Source of the DNA: JAGOLU01 sp037138475
GTDB taxonomy: Bacteria; Patescibacteriota; Microgenomatia; UBA1406; GWC2-37-13
DNA: 33,975 nt
Reading direction: 5' to 3'
Assembly: GCA_037138475.1 (NCBI GenBank)
Contig: JBAXII010000015.1
Span: 1-33,975 of the forward strand
How positions within the stretch are numbered: the first letter of the stretch is position 1; each line of letters starts with the position of its first letter. Below, one piece after another: positions 7,825-16,776 of the stretch. Position numbers and translations under genes: made by a program. The notes under the pieces are model-generated. The model was given only the letters and a program-made list of their open reading frames with translations. It was not told the origin of the DNA and made no database searches.

Positions 7825-8985
7825 TCACAACTCAGGAACGAGCTCGGGATACTGAAGTGACAATCGTCTTTTGTATCCGTCGATGGTGTCCATGTGAAAA
7901 ACATGTTCTTTGATAGCCTCTATGCCGCTCACGCTACCATCAGTGAGTGAAAAATTTGGCGACAAGAAGGCCTGCGCTGCTTTTCCCCAAATGGGTAGAA
8001 TATCTACGAGCTTCACTCCTGGTATCCCCATCAGTTGGCGATAGTAGGGAGTGGTATTTGTGATCACCAATCTATCCAAACTCTTATGTGCATGCAGCTC
8101 ATCTCTGATTTTCACATCTGTATGGGGCACTCCCTTGACATGCGTGATGACTCCCGTCACAGACTTTGCACCCATTTTTTTCAGGGCTAGTGCATCTTTA
8201 CACAGGGTACCACCCGTTGCGATCATATCGTCGACTAAAAAGATCAGTTGATTCTTGAAACCATTCGGATCGATGGAGTGGATACGTTCTACACGTGCGA
8301 CCCCTCCCCTCCTCGCTTTCTCGATCCTTCCCACCACTGGTATGCCTGCCGCTTTGGCAAAGAAATGTGATCTGCCAATGGCACCATCATCTGCGATGAC
8401 CACCCCTGCATTCAGCGGGATCATGCCCTTACTTCTCAGAGTCGTAGCAATCTGTTGGAGCGCAGTGAGTGTGATATATGGCTTGCGGATTGCCTGGACG
8501 CTTACCAGGTCGTGTGGATCCATGACGGCGAGCATATCTATTCTCCCAACCTCGCGTAATAAGTCTGCTATGTAATATGCATAGTGCAGTTCTGCGTCGC
8601 TGATGTATGCTCCTGACGAGTCCATCGTGGACTTTGTCCCCCGGCCCTCGAGGTCGCTCAATAGCAACATGACCTCACGTGTTCGGGGACTCCTTTTATC
8701 CAGAGGATTTGCAAATCGTAACGCATGCGATACTTTTATAAGTCCATCCAGCTGCGATTCGGCATGGTATCCACTCACAAATCCTGGCACTATTGCGCGA
8801 GATATACCCTCATCTGGAAAAGGGATAGATAAGTGTGGCGTTTGATCAGTGTAAAGATCGGGATGCACGTAGATCACGTTTGAACTGTCTCTGTCTGCGG
8901 GCGTAACGAGTGCATTCACAAGCTGTGGATACTGCTGTTGGAGAATTGGGTGAATTATCAGTGCGGGTTTTGCGTTTCCACTCAT
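7825..8985 (-). CDS. Divergent ribose-phosphate pyrophosphokinase (PRPP synthetase-like)
   Basis: This has the duplicated phosphoribosyltransferase fold of PRPP synthetases, which make PRPP from ribose 5-phosphate and ATP. The strongest element is the PRPP/ribose-phosphate loop VDDMIATGGT (about residues 251-260), followed by the ALKKMGAKSVTGVITH strand-helix unit. Upstream, VVIADDGAIGRSHFFAKAAG corresponds to the family's SPD-x-G-x-x-RA region, and an MDPHDLVSVQ segment sits where DLH-x-x-Q-I-Q-G-F is normally found. At 386 residues it is longer than the usual 310-320. It may therefore be a PRPP-synthetase-associated protein rather than a fully active enzyme. The ATG at 8985 is chosen because a TAGACT box lies 8 nt upstream; a GTG at 9003 is possible. 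Confidence 0.8.
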   Translation of the reverse strand: MSGNAKPALIIHPILQQQYPQLVNALVTPADRDSSNVIYVHPDLYTDQTPHLSIPFPDEGISRAIVPGFVSGYHAESQLDGLIKVSHALRFANPLDKRSPRTREVMLLLSDLEGRGTKSTMDSSGAYISDAELHYAYYIADLLREVGRIDMLAVMDPHDLVSVQAIRKPYITLTALQQIATTLRSKGMIPLNAGVVIADDGAIGRSHFFAKAAGIPVVGRIEKARRGGVARVERIHSIDPNGFKNQLIFLVDDMIATGGTLCKDALALKKMGAKSVTGVITHVKGVPHTDVKIRDELHAHKSLDRLVITNTTPYYRQLMGIPGVKLVDILPIWGKAAQAFLSPNFSLTDGSVSGIEAIKEHVFHMDTIDGYKRRLSLQYPELVPEL

Positions 8986-9033
8986 ACGGGTGTAGTCTAA
9001 CACAAATAGCCATCGTGAAGCACATTTCGCGTG

Positions 9034-9432
9034 CTAGTAAGTAGTACAGCTACTTAGTTTCCCTACCAGCACTCGTGCAGGATCGCGGAGAAGCTTTGCG
9101 AATTTGTATTTGAATGGGCCCGTTGAGAGCTCGATGATTTGAGTCGCTGCCCATGAGGGATCGAGGTAGGTAGCGGTATCTTTTTCATTATTCCAAAAAG
9201 GAGTGAGCATGCCTGATGGTGCTATCACTATCACCTTGCCCAACCCGGCATCGAGGGCAAGAGAACGTCCGAGCATCCCGAGCCCCGCCTTTACCATCGT
9301 ATATATAGGCTCGAGCTCGCGCGGAGTGTACTGGGAGCTGGAGGTGATGAGCATGACCTTCAGTGGTTTCCCTGGATTATTTTTTAGTCCATTGATGAGG
9401 AGCGTAGGCGCAGTGATGCCGACATGGATCAT
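9034..9432 (-). pseudogene. Truncated short-chain dehydrogenase/reductase (C-terminal part)
   Basis: The 132 residues match the second half of the classical SDR fold. They contain the catalytic serine strand LITSSSQ, the Y-x-x-x-K pair in IYTMVKAGLGMLGRSLA, and the IAPSGMLTPFW segment after it. The first half is absent: there is no TG-x-x-x-G-I-G cofactor loop. The upstream sequence is the 3' end of the giant gene at 9450, only 17 nt away. It is therefore probably a remnant that cannot bind NAD(P) normally, perhaps cut when the large gene arrived. The ATG at 9432 permits translation, but function is doubtful. Confidence 0.65.
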
Positions 9433-9449
9433 CGAGAGAATAACTTAAT

Positions 9450-12400
9450 TTATTTTGGTACGACTTTAATCAATCTATCAGAGAACCGACTTGTAATAAT
9501 CTTTCCAATATCGAAAATTATTGATTTAGATGTAATATATGGCAAGAACATCTTTGCCAGACTTCTCTTATCAACCATGGCTAAGTACGGCGAAATATTG
9601 ATGAACGCTTTGATGAATCTATTAATATTACCCTCGACCCCTTCTTGAGATAAATATTTTGATATACCCATAAGGAGATCTGGCTGTTTCATAAGAAAAC
9701 TTTGGATATCAACTCTCTTTTTTTGTATATCATCACTTGTCTTTTCTTCAACACAAAAAGGAGCAATTGCCTGAGAGGCCATTTTCATGTCATTTAGTGC
9801 GAGTGAGAGCACGAGCTTTACAAGATCATCCCTTTGGTCAATAGAATCTATAAAGCCTACTTGACCATGGTCGATCTCGGTGACAACCCCTTGTGGACCA
9901 ATAAATATATTTCCTTGGTGCAGATCTGTATGGAATATACCTAATCTAAAAGTTTGATGAAGGAAATCAGAAACCACCTTCTTATATACTTCCTTTATAT
10001 CAATCTCTATGGCACTCTTCTCTTTTTCAGTCAATGGCTCATTATTTTTAGATTTCCCTTTTGCAGCCTCGAGATCTTGCAGTGATATGCCTTGTGCTAT
10101 AGATATCTCCAAGTGTCTCCTACTGCCGTGTTTAATGGTAGGGGTTTGTATATTTGCTTCTTGAGGAAGCCGTTTCCTTCTCTGAGAGATAACATTTGTA
10201 TTTGCCTTTTCAAATGTAGTATCAAGTTCTTCTGCAATCATTTGTCTTAGCTCCTTTAAAATTTGGTCTGGATCAACAGATATTTTTCCAGCAGAGTGCA
10301 ATACTCTCATAGCAGCACCAGCTGCAGCTACATCTTGATCTAGTGTCTTTAGTATGTCTGGTCTAATCATTTTGATTACCGTGTCTGTCTCGTCCCCCCC
10401 AATGCTACGTGCGAAAGAAATGCTAGCTGTTGAACCGCCTTTTGTGGCTCCTAAACCGACATATTCGTCCTGACGGCCCTCGTCACGAAGCATCAACGCA
10501 ACTGTTGATTTTGGAAGTGGCGGAATATCTTCCTTCAGAGAGGCTAGAGAATCGCGCAATGACTCCGGAATCAAGCTATCCATCTGTCCGATTTTGTTTC
10601 CTACCACTCCGAAAGCCGATAGACCAACTTGCACCAGCTGTTCCTTGCTTAGCTTCCCCCCACTATCTGCTATGGCATTCACTAATCTAGCCATGATTTC
10701 AGTGCGGCGTTCGGGAGTAAGAGAGCCAAACGTAGTGGTGATGATCTTTTTAATTGTTTCTATTTCAGCAGGTGGCCACATTGGGGTTACCTTCGCATCC
10801 ATTAGATTTTGTGTCTGGGGTGTAGTTGCAACATTGATGAGAGATTCTAATAGTGAAGCACCATGTTCACTGTAATGCTTCTCTTCGAAGAATCCATCCT
10901 CGCCAAGACACATACGATAAACTATTTGCCTTCGGTCATTGTCATTACTACTGAGAAATAGAGGCCCAAAAGATGTTGCGGTTATAGGATCTTCGTTAGA
11001 TCCCATCTGTTGAACCAAAAACTTATTTAGTTCTTCTGGAGTTGCAAGTTGTAATAAAATAGGCAGACTGATCCCACTTAAGATACCACTCAATTTTTGC
11101 GTTAATTCTTTCCGAGGATGATTTGTCTCAGCTGAGCGATTACTCTGCCTTGAAGGCACCATGAAGTGTTTTTTAATTTCTTCATAATACTCTTCAAATT
11201 CATTTTCAGATACCGTATCTTTTTCTCCAAATCCATTGCCCTGAGAATCATACTTTGAAAAGTGATCACCCACTACCAAGTCCCTTAGTTTCCCCTTGAC
11301 AAAACCGCTGAAGAATCCATCTGTTAGCTGTTCGCGAGATAACACATGTTTGTTTGTTTCAAGCAAGAAGATCATCAGCTCTTTTCTTTCTTGCACTTTG
11401 AGTTTTTGTATTCCAAATGAAACAGCCTCCATCATCCCACTCCTCACGGCAGTGTTTGCACTATCGGTGCTGTAGTTGTGGCCTGCAATTAGACTTTCTC
11501 CCTGTCTCACCTGGTCCCAAGTTGTGAAAGTGGAGTTCATTAGCGTATTGATGTATTGATCCCTCGTCGATGAAGCATTTGGCATTAACTCCAGTATTAT
11601 CTTGAGTCCCTGTTCAAAAGTAATATCTCTTCCGACTTGGTTTAACTCGTATCGAATCAATTCGTTTGCAAGAGAATGCTTTGTTCTCGGGGTATGCGCT
11701 GCGCCATATGCCTTTCGAAATAGTTTTATTTTCTCATCAGCAGATGAACCTTCATACTGAGCAGTTTCTTTAATGATGGGCAGCAATGTTCTTTCAATGA
11801 GATAATCTCTAACCCCTGATGGGTGAGATATAGTCTTTGTATATACGTCTATTTGACAGGACATTTCATCGATTGTTGACGTGGGAAACTGCAATTCAGT
11901 CTGGTTCGCCATCCACTCTACACTGTCTAGTAAATTAGAATTTCCTACATACCAGAATGGGTATCTTTCTGCAGCATCATGTGACACTTTACCTAATGGT
12001 AGAGAATGGAGGGGGTGTGAAGTCGAGTCTGGCGATGAGTTTTTCTGACCGATGTCGTACTTCCTTAGTTGGTTTTCGGAGACCATGCTAAATAGCTCTA
12101 TTAGCTCGTCTCGATTAACGATGGGTAGTGGATATCTTTTTTCTTTGTTCAATGAAAAGAGTGACGCAAGCACAAACACATCACGGAACTCTGATGGAGG
12201 TAATACTCTTAATTTTTCCACCATTGATTTAACTGTATTGACTCCGACTCCTAAAAGACTAATGTCAGCGTATTCATAGGGCAAAGCAGTTAAGCCCTGT
12301 GTATATCCCAACAGCCTAGCAGCAACATCTGTCAATACTATCCTCTCCTCTGGTGAATATGATATTGACTTTGTTATAGCCGCCAAAATCCTTTTGGCAA

Positions 12401-14978
12401 CAGCATTCGCCTCTTCAAAAGGAAAACCTGGAATAATTTCGCTACCGCTTAATCCACCAACTTCTTTGGGAATCAAACGAGGTCTAAACGTATTCTCACG
12501 TGACGAGCCTTCAATAGACCCCACCCCACCTTCTTCTACAAAGCGCGCTACAATCTCTAGTTTGCTCATGCCTTGTGATGTCAACTTATCTGAAAAATCC
12601 GCATACCATCTTTCATGAAATGAGCTCATATTGATCCCGGAAAGATATGGCAAATACTCTCTATAAAGCGACAGATCACCGCATTCATCAAGGATAGTCT
12701 TGATCTCTTCAGGAAATAGAAACCGTTCCTCAACTCCTTTTGATAGCAGTTGTCTCATTCTCCCCATATCACTCCCCAACGACTCTTCCGAAAGCATCCA
12801 TTTCAGGACAAGCTCTCTGCTCGACTTATTATGGGCCTTTGATAGCATGCTAGTAAACCTCTCAAATGCCTCATCCACCTCCTCTGGCGTTTTAATATTA
12901 TTTATATCACTCATCCACACCGCCTCCTTCTTCAATGCATCCAAGAGATCAATCTTTGCTTGGTCTTTATCAAGAATCATGTCCTGGTGAGGTATAGTAA
13001 TCGTTGGGCCTCCCGAAGCGGCAATGTCAAATAACTCTGAATGCTCACAGCGTTTGCAATACTGGTTGAATATATCTATGAAATTCACTATACGGGGTCT
13101 ACCAAATAGATTTCCCAGCTTAGGTCCTCCTTGATCAAGTGCCATGTGAACAGAGAGAATAGCTTTTTTTACATCAGCCAATATTTGCTTATCTGTAGAG
13201 TCTCTAGCTACATATTCAATATCTTCAAATGAGCTTTTTAGAGCAAACGCATCCTCACTAAAATAGCCAGAGCGCACAATCATGAGCGCCAGATCATTAG
13301 CAACCTCGTAAGTTTGACAGTGTCCTATTCTTAGTAACGACTGGGAGATGCTCTCATGCAGACTGCTGTAATCAGGCACCAATTCGTTGTATTTTTTTAC
13401 TTCATGCACGATTTGGTCTCTTAAAGCACTCCATTTTGAGGGACCGGTGGTTGATTGTGCACATTCTAGGTATGCAGAAGCTAAGGCATATCCTGTCTTT
13501 GTCAAAACATCCCTGCGACATTCTGAAGTAGCCATGTCTATAACTCCGTTCTTAGATACGTATTCTGCCGCATCTGGAACACATTTCATTTTCAATAAAG
13601 CGAGTCGATCAAGATCGGGCTGACTTTTTACAATTGTGAAACTCGGCGCAACAAAATCCTCAATATCAGAGCAGATATTTTCAAAGAACCTATCAAAAGT
13701 AACGCCTTTCAAGATTTGGTCATCATTCTCATTGGGCGTTTTCGTAGATGCAGAAACTAACGCCTCAAATGGTTTTTTGCATATTCCATCAAGCGACAAC
13801 CGTACTTTCTTAGCAGTTTCTTGAGTTAGACCATCTAGACGCAAATTCGGCTTCTTTTCTGAGACTTTTGGCTTGAAATCAGGCCTATCAGTTAAAATAT
13901 TTTCAGCACGCCATTGAGCTTTGAAATCATCTTTTGTAATGCGTATATCGTCACGCTGAACTGAATTAAGAATTGCCTGAGCGAGGAGTACGTTTTGGAA
14001 CGCCCATGAGTGAGCAAACTTTTTTACAATTCTTGCACGATAGAATTCATCAGAAGACAGGAAAACCTCAAGGATTTGACTTAGTGTTTGTGTGTTTTCG
14101 AATTCACGTGAAATATCTTCTTCCGAGAAGATCTCCTGTCGTCGAAGAGATTTAGATTGGAACGATTCACTTTCACCCTTAAGTCGACTAGCTAAATCTC
14201 CTGGTACTTCTTTTGGAGCGATGTATCTGCCATTGAGGTGAATACTTGGGTCTTGAGATATATATAATCCAAGGACTCTCCTATTCTCACTGCTTGGGTG
14301 CGTAATTGGAACACACATTTTCGTGCGCTCTTTTTCTTCATTTTCAGCACGTGAACTTTGATCTTTTTTTTCCTTCTCTTCTATCCATTGTAGAAATTCT
14401 AGTGCCCCGACTGCATCGTCAGTGCAATATTTCTTACTCATCATAAAAAGCGCATTTACATCACAATAAGTCTCATTGAGATGAAACATTTTTGCTTCAG
14501 GATCCCAATGTGAAAATTCATGGGCGAGAATTAGTGCCAAATGTCCTTGATTTAAAGTAGTTTTCTTCTCATCTGTAAATTGATTTAATTTACTTATGAG
14601 CCCAGCCGACATCACTACGGTTTTATGATCGCTTAGCGTATTAGCTTTGAGTCGACCATCTTTGCTGAGGAATAGTTCAAAATCAGCCTCCGGTTTGAGG
14701 GTGTGCATAATACCTTCAACAAGTGCATACATTGGGTCCGAACGATCAAGTAATTCCCCTGTATCTTTCAATTCTGCCACGTGCTTTTCGCTAAAAGATG
14801 CTGATGATAGCCCGTGAAGCCTTTGCTCCACTTCCTCTACGTATTTCTGTGCAAAGGAAGGAGTGTTTTCGGCAGCACGTATACCTGGCGCAGCTTCGCG
14901 TCCTGTGCGAATATCATCGTTCCCATTTAGGCTACTCTCATGGAGTAAATTCAAAGTAGTAAACTGGTTTTCATTCAT
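9450..14978 (-). CDS. Giant fusion: M48-like metalloprotease region + helical middle + UbiB/ABC1-type kinase
   Basis: One uninterrupted frame of 1842 codons. Near the N-terminus, LILAHEFSHWD gives an HExxH zinc site (His153, Glu154, His157), and NETYCDVNAL supplies a downstream Glu169/Asp173 in the M48 manner. Residues of about 250-1440 are mostly charged, helix-rich sequence I do not recognise. The C-terminal 380 residues fit the ABC1/UbiB/ADCK family: KIGQ (1462-1465) matches its K-x-G-Q motif. VIKMIRPD carries the ATP-site lysine (1536), EELDTTFEKAN matches the E-x-D element (about 1584-1586), HTDLHQGN (1683-1690) is the catalytic loop and DHG (1703) replaces DFG. I see no clear membrane segment. 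Base composition is visibly AT-richer than flanking genes, suggesting separate acquisition. An extended -10 (TGC-TATAGT) lies 11 nt upstream of the ATG. The cellular role is unknown. Confidence 0.85.
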   Translation of the reverse strand: MNENQFTTLNLLHESSLNGNDDIRTGREAAPGIRAAENTPSFAQKYVEEVEQRLHGLSSASFSEKHVAELKDTGELLDRSDPMYALVEGIMHTLKPEADFELFLSKDGRLKANTLSDHKTVVMSAGLISKLNQFTDEKKTTLNQGHLALILAHEFSHWDPEAKMFHLNETYCDVNALFMMSKKYCTDDAVGALEFLQWIEEKEKKDQSSRAENEEKERTKMCVPITHPSSENRRVLGLYISQDPSIHLNGRYIAPKEVPGDLASRLKGESESFQSKSLRRQEIFSEEDISREFENTQTLSQILEVFLSSDEFYRARIVKKFAHSWAFQNVLLAQAILNSVQRDDIRITKDDFKAQWRAENILTDRPDFKPKVSEKKPNLRLDGLTQETAKKVRLSLDGICKKPFEALVSASTKTPNENDDQILKGVTFDRFFENICSDIEDFVAPSFTIVKSQPDLDRLALLKMKCVPDAAEYVSKNGVIDMATSECRRDVLTKTGYALASAYLECAQSTTGPSKWSALRDQIVHEVKKYNELVPDYSSLHESISQSLLRIGHCQTYEVANDLALMIVRSGYFSEDAFALKSSFEDIEYVARDSTDKQILADVKKAILSVHMALDQGGPKLGNLFGRPRIVNFIDIFNQYCKRCEHSELFDIAASGGPTITIPHQDMILDKDQAKIDLLDALKKEAVWMSDINNIKTPEEVDEAFERFTSMLSKAHNKSSRELVLKWMLSEESLGSDMGRMRQLLSKGVEERFLFPEEIKTILDECGDLSLYREYLPYLSGINMSSFHERWYADFSDKLTSQGMSKLEIVARFVEEGGVGSIEGSSRENTFRPRLIPKEVGGLSGSEIIPGFPFEEANAVAKRILAAITKSISYSPEERIVLTDVAARLLGYTQGLTALPYEYADISLLGVGVNTVKSMVEKLRVLPPSEFRDVFVLASLFSLNKEKRYPLPIVNRDELIELFSMVSENQLRKYDIGQKNSSPDSTSHPLHSLPLGKVSHDAAERYPFWYVGNSNLLDSVEWMANQTELQFPTSTIDEMSCQIDVYTKTISHPSGVRDYLIERTLLPIIKETAQYEGSSADEKIKLFRKAYGAAHTPRTKHSLANELIRYELNQVGRDITFEQGLKIILELMPNASSTRDQYINTLMNSTFTTWDQVRQGESLIAGHNYSTDSANTAVRSGMMEAVSFGIQKLKVQERKELMIFLLETNKHVLSREQLTDGFFSGFVKGKLRDLVVGDHFSKYDSQGNGFGEKDTVSENEFEEYYEEIKKHFMVPSRQSNRSAETNHPRKELTQKLSGILSGISLPILLQLATPEELNKFLVQQMGSNEDPITATSFGPLFLSSNDNDRRQIVYRMCLGEDGFFEEKHYSEHGASLLESLINVATTPQTQNLMDAKVTPMWPPAEIETIKKIITTTFGSLTPERRTEIMARLVNAIADSGGKLSKEQLVQVGLSAFGVVGNKIGQMDSLIPESLRDSLASLKEDIPPLPKSTVALMLRDEGRQDEYVGLGATKGGSTASISFARSIGGDETDTVIKMIRPDILKTLDQDVAAAGAAMRVLHSAGKISVDPDQILKELRQMIAEELDTTFEKANTNVISQRRKRLPQEANIQTPTIKHGSRRHLEISIAQGISLQDLEAAKGKSKNNEPLTEKEKSAIEIDIKEVYKKVVSDFLHQTFRLGIFHTDLHQGNIFIGPQGVVTEIDHGQVGFIDSIDQRDDLVKLVLSLALNDMKMASQAIAPFCVEEKTSDDIQKKRVDIQSFLMKQPDLLMGISKYLSQEGVEGNINRFIKAFINISPYLAMVDKRSLAKMFLPYITSKSIIFDIGKIITSRFSDRLIKVVPK

Positions 14979-15083
14979 ATATTCACAACACTATAGCATA
15001 TATTCTGTGCCGCATCGTGTACTACCAGCAGGTCCCATACACTTTTCTGGTCAGACAAGATTCACACGCTGTAATGATTGAAG

Positions 15084-15132
15084 TCTGGTATTGATGAGTG
15101 AACGATACCAGATGTTAATTTGACATGTCAAA
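15084..15132. promoter_or_regulatory. Hairpin and perfect palindrome between zinc-ribbon gene and giant gene
   Basis: TCTGGTAT (15084-15091) pairs with ATACCAGA (15105-15112), an 8-bp stem with a 13-nt loop. It is followed by the perfect 14-bp palindrome TTTGACATGTCAAA (15119-15132). They lie in the 192-nt gap upstream of the giant gene. The palindrome could be a repressor site, or the pair could mark the end of the upstream transcript; there is no strong U-tract. Confidence 0.45.
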
Positions 15133-15170
15133 GTATCTAGCATCTATTTTTCCAGGCTGATCATATCTCA

Positions 15171-15422
15171 CTAAATTTTCTTCCATCTTGGTGCAAAACC
15201 TGCAAGGAAAGTGTAAATATGTGCCATGAACTTATTTGACCCATGAGCTACCATACCTGCATACATCCCCTTTTTAAATTCGTTGACATCAGTGCCTGGA
15301 TACGTCAGTGCTCCGTTTGCATAGCAGTAGCTACAGTACTTCTCATGTTCGCGATTTGCACCTTTGGGATCTTTTGCAAATGGCATCATACAGCTCTCAC
15401 ACATACCGGTAAGTGGTTTCAT
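15171..15422 (-). CDS. Small putative zinc-ribbon protein
   Basis: The 83-residue protein matches the short 'putative zinc ribbon' family. It has MCESCMMPFAKDP near the N-terminus and KYCSYCYANGALTYPG about 20 residues later, so two C-x-x-C pairs can bind one zinc ion. The remaining half is helical with no recognisable motif. Members occur widely as stand-alone proteins of unknown function. A TACTAT box (15428-15433) lies 5 nt upstream of the ATG, consistent with a leaderless transcript. Confidence 0.8.
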   Translation of the reverse strand: MKPLTGMCESCMMPFAKDPKGANREHEKYCSYCYANGALTYPGTDVNEFKKGMYAGMVAHGSNKFMAHIYTFLAGFAPRWKKI

Positions 15423-15449
15423 ATGAAATAGTAATTGGTAACAATAAAA

Positions 15450-15868
15450 TCAGAGGTTCACGATGAGAAATGTGGATACGAGCATGCTCACCAGTTGATA
15501 ACTCGTGGCGATGGCGATCTGCGCGGGCACATGGGCGAACTTTGTCTGTGACCAGATCGTAGCCGTTGCTTGTGAGGTGAGGACAAATCCCACCCAAAGT
15601 GATGCAGCGACGATATACGGATTTATGCCGGAGAGGGCCGTGATGCATGTGGCGAGAAAGATATTTGCGATCACGGTCACGACGAGTTGCCCCATGTAGA
15701 GCTTTGGCATGTGTTTTTCAGATTCCTTTTTCTCAGCATCTGATCGCTTTGCAAACTCCATATACGTCATCCATTGTTTACAAAGAGTTTCCCAAACCAA
15801 GCCATACCTAATACAGTTTGAAAGATAGTAGCGAGGATGAGCGGGAGGGGTGAGATGATGATATTCAT
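15450..15868 (-). pseudogene. DUF1761-family membrane protein, frameshifted
   Basis: The 3' portion encodes a cytoplasmic stretch followed by three hydrophobic segments with ASLWVGFV, typical of DUF1761 proteins. The expected N-terminal helix is present just upstream in another frame. It starts at the ATG at 15868 and reads MNIIISPLPLILATIFQTVL, then GMAWFGKLF. The frames meet at about 15777-15785 in TTTGTAAACAATGG. One extra G (giving G-K-Q-W-M) would restore a protein of about 139 residues, which is normal for the family. It follows the gene ending at 15896 on the same strand. Either a decayed gene or a single-base assembly error. Confidence 0.78.
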
Positions 15869-15895
15869 AGGAAATAGTTTGTAAATAGGTAATGG

Positions 15896-16114
15896 TTATG
15901 CACTTTTTAGAATCGCGTCAAACCTCACTTTATTCTCCCCCATCCACTTTTGCTGTTCTGCTTTCTTTTGCTCGTCTGTGAGTCCCGCCTTGCTCATCAT
16001 CACCTCAGCATGTGCCTGCATATAGTGCGGCATGAGCGCCTGCATCCACGTCTCAAATGTTTCACCTTGGGCCGTCGCATCACAGAGATCACATTTCATG
16101 GTTTTCATAGTCAT
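15896..16114 (-). CDS. Small Cys/His protein, possibly zinc binding
   Basis: The 72-residue protein begins MTMKTMKCDLCDATAQGETF and contains MPHYMQAHAEVM. C-x-x-C followed about 20 residues later by H-x-x-x-x-H is a C2H2-like arrangement compatible with one zinc ion. The C-terminal half is a charged helix (LTDEQKKAEQQKWMGENKVR). I do not recognise the family. In-frame ATGs at 16108 and 16099 are alternative starts. It is the first of three small minus-strand genes (with DUF1761 and the zinc ribbon), spaced closely enough to be an operon. Confidence 0.65.
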   Translation of the reverse strand: MTMKTMKCDLCDATAQGETFETWMQALMPHYMQAHAEVMMSKAGLTDEQKKAEQQKWMGENKVRFDAILKSA

Positions 16115-16138
16115 TTAGAATGATTAAAACGTACACTG

Positions 16139-16774
16139 TCATTGTACAAGATGAGTGCGTTCTTTTGCATCCGTGCGAATCATCTCCACGATCTCGGGGA
16201 ACTCAGACACTTGAAAATGCCCATTTTTATTTTCATAGACGATTAGCTTCGCATGTGGCAGTTTTTTCATATATTTTGCCGCATGGGAGAGGGGTACTAC
16301 GAGGTCATCTTTCGAGAACATGAGCGTGAGACGTGGCGAGCTAGTCGCCAATAGAGAGAGGTCAGCGGAGAGTCTGAATCCTCCGACCAGATCCTTTCCT
16401 GGCACGCTATTGCTATATGGTAAACAGATCAGATATGTAGACAAAATCCGTTTTGGAAATCGATTCTCAGACAGATACTTTGCGAGGAAAACACCTCCGA
16501 GAGAGGAGCCCACCAAGATGATGTCATCCCGTAGGAGCGGGATATATCGCTCAAAGCATATCTTCCACTCACTGTACTTTGCATTTTCTATGAGGGGCAT
16601 CTTGGGTCTGATGATCTCAAAGTCAGTACCGAGTGCGTTGGTCAGATAGTCATCTGACCAGTACACTTTAGGCTCCAACGAGACCTTCATGTTTTCCAAA
16701 TAGTATAAATAGTCGCGCTTACTCTTGAACGTCTGTCCGCCGTATATGTAGAACAGTTGTGTTTTGTGATTCAT
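16139..16774 (-). CDS. Alpha/beta hydrolase (RBBP9/YdeN-like serine hydrolase)
   Basis: The 211-residue cytoplasmic protein has the nucleophile elbow GSSLGG (Ser91) after a hydrophobic strand. An acid in MFSKDDLVVPL (Asp156 or Asp157) and a histidine in NGHFQVSEFPE (His186) complete the triad. The order and spacing fit the small RBBP9/YdeN-type hydrolases; the natural substrate is unknown. It begins 2 nt after the stop of the Nudix gene, and the overlap region TATCATACTAGCTATG contains a TATCAT box 7 nt before the ATG. It may therefore be both co-transcribed and separately initiated. Confidence 0.8.
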   Translation of the reverse strand: MNHKTQLFYIYGGQTFKSKRDYLYYLENMKVSLEPKVYWSDDYLTNALGTDFEIIRPKMPLIENAKYSEWKICFERYIPLLRDDIILVGSSLGGVFLAKYLSENRFPKRILSTYLICLPYSNSVPGKDLVGGFRLSADLSLLATSSPRLTLMFSKDDLVVPLSHAAKYMKKLPHAKLIVYENKNGHFQVSEFPEIVEMIRTDAKERTHLVQ

Positions 16775-16776
16775 AG

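Noticed and set aside
10430..13824. Plus-strand reading frames opposite the giant gene
   Set aside because: They are short, lack domains and mirror the coding frame of the minus-strand protein.
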